A stretch of DNA of 64,000 bases, taken from Ciona savignyi (lineage: Eukaryota > Chordata > Ascidiacea > Phlebobranchia > Cionidae). Below, piece after piece: positions 34,387 to 46,340 of the stretch. A program made the translations under genes and the position numbers. The DNA lies in contig CH002979.1 of NCBI GenBank assembly GCA_000149265.1, positions 414,384-478,383 of the forward strand, written 5' to 3'. Below the pieces are notes generated by a model. The model ran no database searches and was not told the DNA's origin. It saw only the letters and a program-made list of their open reading frames with translations. Within the stretch, counting starts at the first letter, position 1. Each line of letters starts with the position of its first letter.

Positions 34387-34950
34387 AACTAGAGAGTGTC
34401 AACCACATGTTTTTGAGCAGGTTCCCTAACCACAATTTGTATTTTACAGAGGAGTATGTAGTTTGTTTTCTGCAAGCATTAAAACGCATGGGTCCCTATA
34501 GTTATTAAACCAAACTTATTTTCCATATGTATAGTAAAAATGACTATAAATGGATAATTTAAGCGTCTTATAAAGCTAAATTTTAAAACAGCCTGATTTA
34601 TTTTTTTTAGGCTTCGAGTTTTTTATGGCTATCTTCGTTTTTTAGGGAGTTACCCAAGGTAAATCTTTTCTTTTATTTAATTGGCACAGAAACGGCTACC
34701 GGTCCAACATTTCACCAAATCTGATCAAAATTAGAGCAGCTGTGCAAGCGCTATGCCCCAAAATCTAATATTTTAGAAAAAACGTTTTGTTTTTTTAACG
34801 TCTCAGGGGAATTCCCCTGGATTTATCACCCAAATTTTTTTCTTTTTTTGTATATCTAGACCATGTTGTCTAACAAATGACAAAGTTTTGTTACGATTCC
34901 ATTATTACTTCTGGTAGATGTCGGGGCGACCATGCCTGTCAAGCTTTTGA
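34387..34950. mobile_element. Family T fragment in unit D
   Basis: CTAGAGAGTGTCAACCACAT start, same internal blocks as in units A-C. Its inner part is mirrored at 63775-64000. Confidence 0.6.
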
Positions 34951-35450
34951 CAAAAAAAGGAGAAAAAAAACGAAAAAAACAAACCAAAACAATATGTGTC
35001 CTATTTTTTCCAATGAGACCCATAATTAGGGCGTTAAGGTGGGTGTTTGGGTTTATTATCTTTGACAGTCGTTAGAACACCTATTTAGTTAAATATAATA
35101 ATGTGGGTCCAGCCAGACGTATCCGTCAATCAGCTCTAGCGTTATACCGTATTTTAAAGCGAATTTTCTTTCCTACCCCTTTTCCCTCCATTATTGTTGC
35201 CCAATTAGTCGGCTTCCCCTTTTAGTCATTACACGAACGGGGGGAGGGGGGGACACACTTAATGATAATTCGACTTTAACCCGATTATCTGGCGCACACG
35301 TGTAAACAGTGGATGACGGACTTTTGGTAAAAGCGATGAATAGCAGTTTATTATAAAAGGGCAACACTAAAAGAAGAGAAAGCGGGAAGGAGCTGAGATT
35401 TCCCCCAAAACCTTTATACTGCACCGTGGTTGTCCTCCTGCATTATTAAG

Positions 35451-36051
35451 TGAAGTCCGGTCGGTTAGCTAACTTGGACATGGTACTTAGCAGAATCGCC
35501 TAAAATATATTTCTTAACCAATAGGTTATAAATATTGATTTCCGTCTTTGGTGTGCACAAGTTTCCACCTTATTAGTGAAAGCCTTGGAATATGCGATCG
35601 CACGACTTGAAAGTAACACAGTAATTTGCCCAATATCATCGCGTAACGACAATCTTACAAAATTTCTATTGTTCGTTATAGCAATGTGAGTGGATTGATG
35701 ACAAATTACCCAGTATAAGGTAATATTCGGTAAATTATGAACTTAAATACACGAACCCTGATATCGCTTTGTAATTCATCTATTTCCACGCGTTGTTACT
35801 TGACGACCAAACGAAATGTGATTTAACCGTCCCTTCTATTATTTTGGGGACGATAAACGCATTCGTACACCATTACGCCAAAAACACCTTTGTTTTTCGA
35901 TGGGAACTTCACCAAAGCTATTGTTCATGGTCGTATAGAAGTATTGTGTTACGAATCCATCGGTCGGATGTCTACTGGGAGGCAAAACACTTTACTTGAA
36001 GTTTTTTTAAAAGTAGGGTATCAACCAATATCTCAGAGTCAATAGTTAAAA
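35451..36051 (+). promoter_or_regulatory. 5' flank of Spec3-like gene S2
   Basis: Upstream region conserved with that of S4 (62749-63310) and, in worn form, at 55255-55850. The strong shared stretch 35780-36000 suggests promoter or 5' UTR. The open frame in it (35793-35999) is a likely by-product. No clear TATA box near the ATG. Confidence 0.4.
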
Positions 36052-37781
36052 ATGTCTTATCCAACTAAACCAGAAAATTTCCCACCTCTACCTCCGGGTT
36101 ATTCAACATCTCCTCAATATGGAGAACAGGTCAGTTCGTTATTTCTGTCTTTTCATTAATATTGTAAACAATTGCTAGGGAAAAACTGTATAAAATTATT
36201 GTTAAAAGAAACGGACATATCTGGATTTAGGGGGATTTTTTAAATTTTATCAGTTTCATTTTTTTAAATCTTATTTTTTTAAATTGTATGTTTATAAAGT
36301 TTGGCCAGAAAGGAATTGTATGATTAAGTTGACAGAAATCCTAGGTATTATAAAAACCCCCTTAGTGTATTGTTTGGGTTAGTGTTTTTACACATGTATG
36401 AATCGGAAAATCGATGTGTAAAACATAATTTCCAACCGTCCCTCCCACCCCTGCGTAGTTTGAACTGATAGAGGTTGTTTAAATAGCTAGTGTTGATCTA
36501 GTGTCACACTTTTACCAATGAAAGTAACTGATTACTCGAACCAGATAAGTTGCAACCGAAATTTGATAGAATAACCTTTTCCAAGACAATGTAAAGGGGA
36601 TTTCCAAGACAATTTAATATGACTGAACACATATTGCGTCTAACTCAGGGTTATTTAAAAAAGGAGTTGTGCAATTATTTGGAAATTTTAAGAATCTTAG
36701 CTGACACGGTCTAGATGTACATGATTCTGACCACAATACATGCTTATTTAAAGACTTTTTTAAAACCCCTAATTGTTCGTCACCAAGATCGTTTTTGTAG
36801 CAAATTGGTATATGTATCGGTCGCGTTAATCATTTGTCCAAATACTATATGGTATATTGCTGTTTAGGTCTTCATGTTAATTATCGATTTCGTACAGCCT
36901 TACATATCAACTGCTCCGGGCACAACTTACGTCACACACCAAGTTGTGACAACACACCATAGCAGCTTATCGATGGCGCGAATGAGGAAAGCGATTCCGG
37001 AATTACCGATGGCATTTGCGATTACTTGTTGCATTATAAACTGCATTCTAGTTGGCTTTGGTAAGATTTGCGTGTGAAAAGTTAGCTAGATATTAAACTT
37101 TGTTTGCAGGAACTATAATAGCTGGTTTCGGTGTGCTGTGCTGTGGTAATGTGGGTGAATCAGGCGGCAGTCGGTTCGCTACGTTCTGTATCAACTTCTG
37201 GGTGGGAATCGCACAGATTATAACTTTGTTTGCTTTCCCTGTCGGTTGGATTTGGAGCATTATGTGGGGAATTGCGTTTATTGCTATTGCAGGTGAGACC
37301 TAGCTATATTTTGTGGATTGAAGTATAGGATAAACTAAATGGTTCTTATCCTACTTAGATTCGTCAGAATACCCGCGAATATAGTTCCGGATAAAGCGGC
37401 CATTGTTTATCCATACCCACAGACCACGTTTGGTTGGGTTTCGGCCTGCACGAAAATAACTAATGTATATTATACACTCGATATTGTACAATACTGGGTT
37501 TCGTAATCTGATGTGATTACAGAAGCCTTCCTCTTTAAAAACCGTTTGAATGTTGAATGGTGGTTAACACGTTGTTGACCACGGTTGACACTCTTGTTGG
37601 TATGTTGGGGTGGTACTAGTTTAAATGATGAGTCTACTATAATTAATGTTGGACATGTGATGTTAAATACATGATCGCAGACGAAGCGAAGAAACGCGAA
37701 CAAGGGGGTGACACCACGGTGACAACGACATATCGGACACCCGCAGGCTTTCCCCAAGCACCATCAGCAGTTCTCCCTTAG
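36052..37781 (+). CDS. Spec3/Stum-family two-pass membrane protein, copy S2
   Basis: Exons 36052-36129, 36898-37060, 37110-37292 and 37681-37781 give 174 residues, with the same intron phases as S1 (0, 1, 1). It has a Pro-rich N-terminus, IPELPMAFAITCC and FGVLCCG in the first hydrophobic segment, and GWIWSIMWGIAF in the second. The charged DEAKKREQGG is followed by a short tail that stops 46 residues earlier than in S1. Intron 1 holds a partial SINE-2. The inverted partner is S4. Function as for S1; assignment by motif memory. Confidence 0.8.
36758..36842 (-). mobile_element. SINE-2 fragment in S2 intron 1
   Basis: TCGTCACCAAGATCG to GGTCGCGTTAATCA. The mirror copy is at 61566-61660, so it predates the palindrome. 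Confidence 0.55.
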
Positions 37782-38119
37782 ATGGATCCCACAGCATATG
37801 AAGTTCCATCATAATTATTACGGCTATGAAACATTGTGCCCTCGATTTACACGGTTATTCACCGTTTTATCCGAACAAAAGTATACCTTTTCTATTTGTA
37901 TATTGTTATATTTGAAAAACAAGATGTTAAATGCTGTAAAATAATATGGCTCTTTTGCGCTAATCAATTAATCCTTTGACACATCCTCTTTAAACATACT
38001 TAAACATGACCTTATTAATACATATCGTGTGTGAATGCATATATAAGTTTTGTGTGAGTTTTGGTATATACCTGGATTTTGATAATTATATATTAGCCGT
38101 TGTTTTTAACTAAAAGAGT
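37782..38119. other. 3' flank of S2
   Basis: AT-rich, mirrored at 60300-60640. No gene seen. Confidence 0.4.
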
Positions 38120-38760
38120 GAATTATATCTTTTCCCCCTAACCACAATTTGTTTTTTATACGCCGAGAATGTAGTTTGTTTCTGCAAACAAGAAAGTGTG
38201 GGTCCCGAAGGTAACAATCCGATCTTGCTATTAATAATTATTACACAATTGATGTTATTGTCAGATATGTGCACATCAGGTCTATGTTATTATTATTTCA
38301 AGTTTTACCCGGACTGCCATAATTTTGTTTCTGCAAGCATAAACGCACAGGTCTCATAATTATCAAACCAAACTTTTTTATGTGCAGTTAAAATGAATAC
38401 TTCTGTTAGATTTATGAAAAATTTACCACAAATTAAATTAAAGCATCTTGACAAGCGCTTTAGTAAAAAGAAGCTAATTTCCTAAAACAGCTCAATTTAG
38501 TTTTTTATGGGTTCGCGGAATCACCTGGGTTTAGTACATAAATTTCTGTTTTTATATTACTAGGGCGTGTCATGTAACAATTCTCTTAAAGTTTAAGGTT
38601 TAATCCGATTCTATTACTTCTCTTTATAGATGTAGCGGCGATATGGCATGCCTGTCACAATCATGATTTAGAAACAAATTACAATTTTTAGGGTATCACC
38701 TTAGGTATACTATTTCTTTCTTCTAATTGGCATAGCAGTATGTAAAGCATTAACTTTCAC
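38120..38760. mobile_element. Family T fragment
   Basis: TTTCTGCAAGCATAAACGCA motif and GGCATGCCTGTCACAATCAT subrepeat. Mirrored at 59640-60290. Confidence 0.55.
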
Positions 38761-38779
38761 CAATCTGAAAATTTAAACG

Positions 38780-40800
38780 TCCGCTTGGTTTTACTAGATT
38801 TGTCAGCGGATAAATTTAAATGGAAATTTGTCTAGTCAGAAGTCACTATGCCACTACTGGGAGCGAATTTCTTACCAAGATATACTCAAACTCGCTGCCA
38901 TAACACCGTTTGGTTTATTGGAGTTCTTACAAATGCCATATGGGTTAGAAAACTGCACAAACATTCCAACGTCTCAGGGATACAGCATGTCAATCATTGC
39001 CTCTCGTTTACAATTTTCTCGATGATAATCTTGTGGCCATCGCATTATCTTTCGAACAGCATAAACATTTAAAACAGATCTTTAAACAGCTTAAGGAGGC
39101 GTACAACTAATTATCCTTCCTATCTCTCTCATGCAAACTGACCGCACAAAAACGGCTGTCACTCAAAATCCTGACTTAGGAAGTCACAATCAAAAATTAA
39201 AGCTTGGATCTGCAGCCTAAACTCCAAATCTTAACTTTTGAACCCATACCCCTTCTTACATCGGCAAGTTTTTTTTCCAAGAAAACAGCTAGCAGATGCA
39301 CAATCAACACCTTTATTTCACCAAGCACTGCTCTACTATTACAAAACTTTATAGCTAAACAAGAACACCGACGCGTAGCCTAGCACATGCTGCTTTTAAT
39401 CAAACAAACATTGGGGAATCACCACCATTGTTTCTTAGCAAAACTCTCGTTTATAAACAGTGACAAAGGGAAGGTAGCACTCGTCACATCTTAATTGGTT
39501 ATGCGCCATCTTAATGATTACTGACTTGTGATCAATTTAAAGTTTGGAGTTGGACAAATCAATTTCCTCGGACACCGCTTAGACAGAGATGGTGCTCAAC
39601 CACTTCCGGACAAGGTCGCAGCAATCCAGCAGTTTCCCCGTCCCACTTCTATTAAATCACTCCAGGAATTTTCTAGTATGATAAACTACTATCATCGTTT
39701 TATACCGCATTCTGCCACAATCATGTCGCCAATTCACGACTCTTTGTCCAGAAAGTCATCTAAGCTAATTTGGATGACAATTTAAATTCTTTCATCGCCG
39801 AGGCTAAAACAGCCCTGGAAAACGCTACACTGTTGCACCATCCTGTACCACACGCGACAACCGCTATAACAACGAACGCATCAGAACACTCCATTGGCTC
39901 AGCGTTGCAGCAACTTATCGATGGCAAGTGGCAACCGTTTGCATTTTTCAGCAAACGCCAACATGAGCTAAAGTGCAGCGCATTTCACAGAGACGAGCTT
40001 CTTGCTCTACATTGTCCATATGACATTTAAGTAATTTTTTGGAAGGCCGCATATTTACCGCTTAAACAGATCACAAACCGCTCACCTTTGCATCTGCAAA
40101 AGTACAAACGCCCTGGTCTGCCAGGCAACAACGTAATCTGTCTGCCATCTTCGAATATATGACCGACGTTCGACACATCGAAGGAATGCGCAACCACGTT
40201 GCCGATGCTCTATCACGTTGTATTAAGGGTTCAATCGAACTCCCGCTCGATTTGGATTACACGTCCCTGGCAGCGGCGCAGATGTACCCGGAAATACAAG
40301 CATATCGTACCGCCACCACTAACCTCAAAGTCGAGGATATGGCGAACCAAACATTACTATGTGACGTTTCCGCCGGTTACCCACGCCCGATCGTCCCCAA
40401 CTCTTGGCAAAGAAAGTTTTTGATGTAGTTCACGGCCCATCCCTTCCATCGATTGGCGCTACACGGACACAAACTGGATTCATGAGGCATGACTTACACA
40501 AACAAGTGGGAGTATGGGCAAAACAGTCTACGAATAGTCTAGCACCGCCCTCGTATGAAGGACCATATTGTACAGTACAGAGGACTGACAAAACCTACAC
40601 GGTAGATATGGGGGCAGGTGGTATCCATAGACCGCCTGAAGCCTGTACACCTGGACTTGACGCAACCTGTACAAGAGCACCAACCACCACGACGAGGAAG
40701 GCCATTAAATTGCAATCCTCCGATACATCAGCACGACAAACTATTACCAAAGAACCAACAACTCCTTTACGAGTACCGGTCGACATGTCCGACCTCCTGT
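38780..40800 (+). pseudogene. Decayed Ty3/gypsy pol (RT, RNase H, integrase end)
   Basis: Pieces in shifting frames. The RT block ITPFGLLEFLQMPYGLEN lies near 38900 and INFLGHRLDRDGAQPLPDKV at 39550. FPRPTSIKSLQEF and NYYHRFIP follow, then RNase H (ITTNASEHSIGSALQQ near 39870, FSKRQHELK) and HIEGMRNHVADALSRC at 40175. The integrase tail (PSYEGPYCTVQRTDKTYTV) is near 40550. Most of the integrase is missing. MITE-G interrupts RT at 39098-39507. Non-functional. Confidence 0.8.
39098..39507 (+). mobile_element. MITE-G inside gypsy remnant (left arm)
   Basis: Imperfect terminal inverted repeats GGCGTACAACTAATTA / TTAATTGGTTATGCGCC. Mirrored at 58901-59310. Confidence 0.7.
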
Positions 40801-40817
40801 GCGTTTCGGATCGTAAT

Positions 40818-40915
40818 TTTTTTTATACTGGGCCAAGTTTTAAACCCATGATGGGGTCGTCACTTGGACCGTTTTGTATAGGTCGGTCGTAACCAATCGG
40901 CCAAACGACCGTACA
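40818..40915 (-). mobile_element. SINE-2
   Basis: GGGCCAAGTTTTAAACCCAT box B region and inverted GGTCGTTTGGCCGA head. Present only in the left arm. Confidence 0.6.
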
Positions 40916-41002
40916 GTTCAACTCGTAATTAAATGTCCGCTTCCGGCGGGGCGTACTGTAGCGACCACCCGTCATCCATTTTACATAACTGTGTGACGTA
41001 GT

Positions 41003-41117
41003 ACGGTCATGTGGCCAAATGGTTAACGCGACCGATACATATACCGACTCTTATACAAAAAAACGGAGCCCATCATGGGTTCGAAACTTGGCTCAGTAAA
41101 GAAAAAAAAAAAAAAAA
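41003..41117 (+). mobile_element. SINE-2 with poly-A tail
   Basis: GGTCATGTGGCCAAATGGTT head, ATGGGTTCGAAACTTGGCTC box B and a 16-nt A tail. Confidence 0.7.
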
Positions 41118-41877
41118 TCTGTGTGACGTCAGTACGCATTGCATTTTCAGATACTTTTTGTGTATGGTCGTTTTGTGTATTGGGCTACCAGTCTTCCGTT
41201 GTTGGTGTGTTACTGAAAAATTATTTGCGATGACATAGAATACTGTGCAATCAAAAAACTCCAAAACAATGTTATCGTATCTCCAATTTACGATGCAGAC
41301 TACAATATGACATCGGCATAAACAACAACTATTGTTCACTGTACGCTGCTGTAGACTATATGGATACATACATGTTTACGTGATCAACCCGAATACATTG
41401 AACACCAACAGAACAATGTGGTCGCCTCTAACGACTCGCACTTTCCAATTAAATGATGCAGACATTAAAAAAGTGCATTCTAATCAACGTGCAAACCAAA
41501 TCTATTGTTCGGGTTTAGAAATCATGTACTGTATTTTTTCTTTATTGCGAATCCATATAAAGTGTCGCTCTATCTCAAAAACAGACACAGATGTCTGAAT
41601 AACAGCGCCGTGCTTTGTAGGCGAACAGAATGTTATCTTGACGCGAACTACATATATTTGGATATTTTATTTTTTTTAAGTTTAAAATCTTTGTTTAAAA
41701 TAAAAAGGCCAACTTCTTAAGCATTTTGAACAAAATTCTAGGTTTACAGAGCCGTTAACTTTACTGTGACCTAATTTATGATATGCTAACTTTTGTGTTT
41801 GCTTAAATCCTTTATTGAATGGGCTTAAGTAGGTACGTCGCGAAGTTAACCAGAACAAGTGTTGGAGAACAAGCAAT
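41118..41877. other. Palindrome inner edge and 5' flank of sulfotransferase-like gene
   Basis: Positions 41210-41620 mirror 57440-57850, and a worn plus-strand relative of part of it lies at 9670-9800. From 41620 the sequence is unique to this side and leads to the gene at 41878. No other gene seen. Confidence 0.5.
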
Positions 41878-42624
41878 ATGAAGATTATTGTTGCTGGATT
41901 TTCCAAAACTGGAACTAAATCGCTTTCTAAAGCTTTGGAGGATTTAGGGTTCAACGTTTATGATTATCTGGAGAATTTCTGGTACTTGGGAGATGACTGG
42001 AAGAAGATTTTAACTGATGGCGGGACAACCCAAGATTTTCAACGAATGTACAAAGACGTGGACGTTGCAATAGACTCGCCGGTCTATGTATTCTGGGAGG
42101 AACTTCATAAAGCGTTTCCCGATGCCAAGATCATTCTGACATTAAGAGACGAGGATTCTTGGTACAAAAGCCTGGTGAAACAAGTCGACGAAATTGACGG
42201 AAATACTTGGTTAACTTTGATGCAGATTTTATCGCCTTCGGGAAGAAGTTATTATGCTTATAGACGACTGTGGGTTATGGCTGTTTTCGGGACTTACTTA
42301 AGAACCACTTTTCATAGAACCCCAATGAATGAAATGCGGCATCGAATGACATATCGTCAACACAACAAGTATGTAATGGAAACTGCTCCAAAGGACAAGT
42401 TGCTTGTGTACAAAGTGACCGATGGTTGGGAACCGCTATGTAAGTTTCTGCAGAAGGATATCCCAAATCGCCCGTTCCCACATAAGAACATTGGTGGAAA
42501 GTTTTTTGACGAAAATCATCCAGTTTTGTCCCGCATGAAAGGAGAGATGTTGATTTCTGTTGCCGTTCTCTTTTCAATTGGAGCTTTTGGTTTTTATAAA
42601 GTTATAAAATCTATGACCATTTGA
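41878..42624 (+). CDS. Sulfotransferase-like protein with C-terminal membrane anchor
   Basis: Single-exon frame of 248 residues. Residues 7-15 (GFSKTGTKS) form the 5'-phosphosulfate P-loop of the PAPS-dependent type. KIILTLRDEDSWYKSL (about 84-99) matches the 3'-phosphate-binding region, and WGEL-like VFWEELHKAFPDAK precedes it. Residues about 222-243 are a hydrophobic segment ending in KVIKS, a likely tail anchor. I assign it to the Sulfotransfer_4 type of family (many invertebrate chordate members). Substrate unknown. It is intact and not duplicated in the palindrome, which makes it the only evidently single-copy gene here. Confidence 0.8.
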   Translation: MKIIVAGFSKTGTKSLSKALEDLGFNVYDYLENFWYLGDDWKKILTDGGTTQDFQRMYKDVDVAIDSPVYVFWEELHKAFPDAKIILTLRDEDSWYKSLVKQVDEIDGNTWLTLMQILSPSGRSYYAYRRLWVMAVFGTYLRTTFHRTPMNEMRHRMTYRQHNKYVMETAPKDKLLVYKVTDGWEPLCKFLQKDIPNRPFPHKNIGGKFFDENHPVLSRMKGEMLISVAVLFSIGAFGFYKVIKSMTI

Positions 42625-42944
42625 TACGATTATTTCAAATTCAATATATTTTGAATAAGACAGCTTCTGGTGGTATAAATCAAAACGCATGTAGGCAAAG
42701 GTAGAGTCATGTACCATTTGCGTATGTCCATAGACTACAGAAGTTGGATCTCCGTACATAAATATGTTGTCATGTCAGCTGTTTAACCAGTTCGTTTATC
42801 TGTACGACCCATGAATTTTACCTACGCGATAATAAAATTTTATTACGGTAGTTTTACGTTATTTAAGTATAATTCCAGCGATATTTTTGTGTTTACGGTT
42901 GAAATTTAGCTTTAGAAAAAGTGACTTCTAATAGCCCTTAAGGA
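42625..42944. other. 3' flank of sulfotransferase-like gene
   Basis: AATAAAATTT at 42831 is a plausible polyadenylation signal. Nothing else recognised. Confidence 0.4.
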
Positions 42945-43030
42945 GGCGTTCAACTAATTATTTTCCCCATCTCTCCAATGCAAACTGACCTCACAAAAAC
43001 GACTGTCACTCAAAATCCTAACATGGGAAG

Positions 43031-43540
43031 TGTAACTGCGAAAATTTAATGTTTATTTTTTATTTTATTTGATTTCTATGCTATGTTCAAGTGTGAATAT
43101 AAGCCCAAATGTAAGAATAGCCCAAACGTGTTCGCAGTATATTGGTTTGCAGTAATCTATTTTAGCTGTTAGTTAATCCTTTTTAATTGGTAATCTTGTG
43201 TTAATTAATACCCTTTGATTGTTATTTTCAGAATATTTGTTAATTAAACTTAAAATTGAATCAACGGAAACTTATAGGAATTGCAACTTTAATAGGCCAC
43301 GAATAGTTAGTAAGTGATTATGTTCTTCTTTAATTTGCATTGTCATTTCTTATATATCTGTGAATGCTAATGCGTATTTAACCTTTCGCAGAAAACTCAC
43401 TTCAATTCACTTCGTACAACGCAAATACAAATTCAATACCCAAAGATTCGTTTGATTGAAGTTGGAGTCTTTAACATTTCATAAGGCCAAAAAACCCCCA
43501 AACAGATAACTGTAGCTGCTTTTGCAATTCGGCAGTTACA
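43031..43540 (+). repeat. BEL/Pao 5' LTR
   Basis: 510 bp, TG...CA ends. Differs from the 3' LTR at about two sites (AATGTAAG/AATGTGAG and TTCATAAGG/TTCATTAGG). Confidence 0.92.
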
Positions 43541-43567
43541 TCGGTTTTTAACTATTCCTGCATTTCA

Positions 43568-46340
43568 ATGGATACCACATCTAGTGAGCCCACCCAAGAG
43601 GAGTTAGCTAACCAACCAACAGCTGATCCAAATGTAGCACTGCAACCAAGTTCTAAAGAAGTCCAAGGTACGTCATCCATTTCTGAAGGAAACCAAGTGA
43701 TCAGAGAGTCACAACCCAATCCTGATGAAACCCAAGTCGTGCCAACCAATTCTGAAGAAAACCAAGCAGGTGCTACAGCCACAGTCGCAACCAAGGTTAG
43801 ATCTGACATGGGTAGATCTCCAGTGATAACTAGATCCAAATCCTATCATATGCAAGCAAACTGTGGTTGAACCAGAGGATAGTGTATCCAATAGTGGGAA
43901 TACGAAGAGTTCCTGCAATACCAAATCACATCGCTCTGGGTCAAGCAGAAGTTCAAGGAGTAGTGCAAGGGCAAGGAAAGCAACTTTGCTCATAGAACTA
44001 AATAATCAACGGCAGCTAAATGAGCTGGAAATTCAACAATTTAAAGAACGCATGACCTTTGAGAAAGCTGAAATTCAGCGAGTGAAACAGAAGGAGCACG
44101 AGGACTTGCTGCGGCATCAAGCGAGAGAGGAGAAGGAGATTGAATACCGACAGCGACGAAGGGAAATTGAGCTCCAAACTGAAATACATAAAGCATCAGT
44201 TGAACTAGAGTTAACTGGGACACCGGTATCAAACCAAACCCATATGGCGACAGAAGTCATTTGTGACAGTGCAGAGATAAACTCCCATGCCCCACATCAT
44301 CCACATGTATCAACAACCAATACAAGTAACGTTCCCTTGCTTACAGGTACCAAATCTTATTTAAATGTTGCTTGTGTTTGTAATAATATTTCTCGTCCTA
44401 TTGTACCTGTTAATGTATCTCACATTTCCCAATCCATTCCTGAAAATTATGAAAAACCAAAAATTTTCCCATCATTTTGTGAGGAAAATGTTCCACCCAA
44501 ATGTGACACAAACCTAAGCATTCCCAATGTAATTTGTACTCCTACAACACATAGTAATGACATAAGTTTTACCCCCACCAATAACCCAAATTTTCCTCCT
44601 GGGTTACCAAAAACCACCTGGTATTCCCAAACGAGAGCCTCCTATTTTTTATGGAAATCCTGCTTCTTATCCTAACTTTATTATCGCCTTTGACACAATT
44701 GTTTCAAAATATGTTGATGATCCAAGAGACAAACTGTTTTACCTGTCACAATATACTGGTGGATCTGCACAAGAACTGGTTAAAGGATGTTTCCTAATGC
44801 CACCAAATGAAGGTTTTGAAACAGCACGACAATTGCTTCAAGAGTATTTCGGTCAAAGACATCAGATTGCACGTGCCTGTCTAGATACTATTGTGAATGG
44901 GCCTGCAATACATGTGACGGACAAACAAACATTACTTCAATTTTCGGCAAAACTGAAAGCGTGTATGAACACTTTAGAAAGCATAAACTATCTATACAAT
45001 ATAGACAATATGGAAACTATTACAAAAATTCTGAAGAGACTTCCAATCACATGGCAAGGAGGCTGGTTGCAACTAGCAGATGAAATCCTACATAATACGA
45101 AAAACGAAATCAGCATCAAAGATTTATCCAAATATGTTCATAAGAAAACCCGTGAATCGACTTGCTATATATACGAAGCGCCTAGCCAAATGAGAGCTCT
45201 TTCTGCACCACGGATGAACTACCAGAAACCAAGAGGAATGAGCTTCGCAACTCGAATGACAACAGAATGGGACAATGTACCACGGTGCAAACTATGCGAC
45301 GGGATGCATTATCTCAATCAATGCTCAAAATTTCGAAGTTGGGACTTCGAAGTCCGTAAGAGATTTGTTACTGAAAGAAATTTGTGTTTTTCTTGTCTAA
45401 ATGCTGGTCACATTGTACGTAATTGTTTTAGACAACAGCCATGCAGTAAGCCAAACTGCACTGGACGGCATTCCACATTATTACATCCACCTGATTTTGA
45501 TGTACAACAAGAACGGTCTCTAACCAAACCTAAAATTGCTGACCCTGTTTCCAAACCAAAGTCCGAGATACAAGGTGATTGTATTTCTGCTGCAACAAGT
45601 ACAAAGCTTATAGAAGGTGGCACACCCAACCTTTTACCAATTCTGCCTGTTAAGATTCGTGTTAAAGGAAGCAAACAAACAATCATCACTCAAGCTTTTC
45701 TAGACAATGGTAGTACATCCTCTTTTATCACAGAATTACTAATAAACAAGTTAAGTGTAAATGGACCGGTAAAAGATATTTGGACATCAACAATTAATGG
45801 AGACCACCAACACAGAAGAGTGAAGGTCATTAAAAATTTGGAATTACTGGACTTGGATGAGACAAGTTGCATTCCTTTAAACCCTATGTGTTCAAACTCC
45901 AAGTTGCCCGTCTCTAGTGCTGAAATTCCATGTCAGGATGACGTTGACCAATACAAGGAATTTAAAGAAATTCACATCCCCGAAGTTAGTGCAGAAGTTG
46001 GCTTGCTAATCGGAAACGACAATGTAAAGGTACTGCAACCTCAAAACGTCATAAGAGCTGCAAACGGTCATTATGCAATTAAAACTTCTGTAGGATGGAT
46101 AATCAATTGCCCAAGCAAGAAAATATATTCAAGAAACCGTCCATCAAGCTTTTTCATAAAAACAGAACCTCACCCAATGTGTCAGCTATGCACAGATGTG
46201 ATGGACTCTATTAACAACGAGAAAAAGGAAATGTCAGTGGAACAACATACCTTTATGCAAAGGGTATCCAAATCTGTCAAGCATAGGGATGATGGTCACT
46301 ACGAAATTGACTTACCAATCAAAAACCAAGACCCTAGTGA
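43568..46340 (+). pseudogene. BEL/Pao gag-protease region in three frames
   Basis: Frame one, 43568-43870, is an acidic Gln/Ser-rich N-terminus. Frame two, 43863 to about 44610, is a Ser/Arg-rich and then coiled-coil-like Glu/Arg/Gln segment. Frame three, about 44620-46340, is the Gag domain (DPRDKLFYLSQYTGGSA), a Cys/His knuckle CFSCLNAGHIVRNC near 45385-45426 and an aspartic protease site LDNGSTSSF near 45700. BEL gag-pol is normally one frame. The shifts near 43860, 44610 and 46330 lie at or near A-rich runs and could be mutations or consensus errors. Confidence 0.8.

Larger units (their letters stand above)
30018..35450 (+). repeat. Tandem array unit D
   Basis: Last unit of the array, about 5.4 kb. 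It ends where the GTCCGGTCGGTTAGCTAACT junction leads into the promoter region of Spec3-like gene S2. Confidence 0.8.
34740..41620. repeat. Left arm of large palindrome
   Basis: Inverted counterpart of 57400-64000. Paired landmarks are S2 and S4, the gypsy remnant with MITE-G, the family T piece at 38120/60290, and the 41210-41620 segment with 57440-57850. The stretch 40030-41210 has no counterpart in the other arm. Confidence 0.85.
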
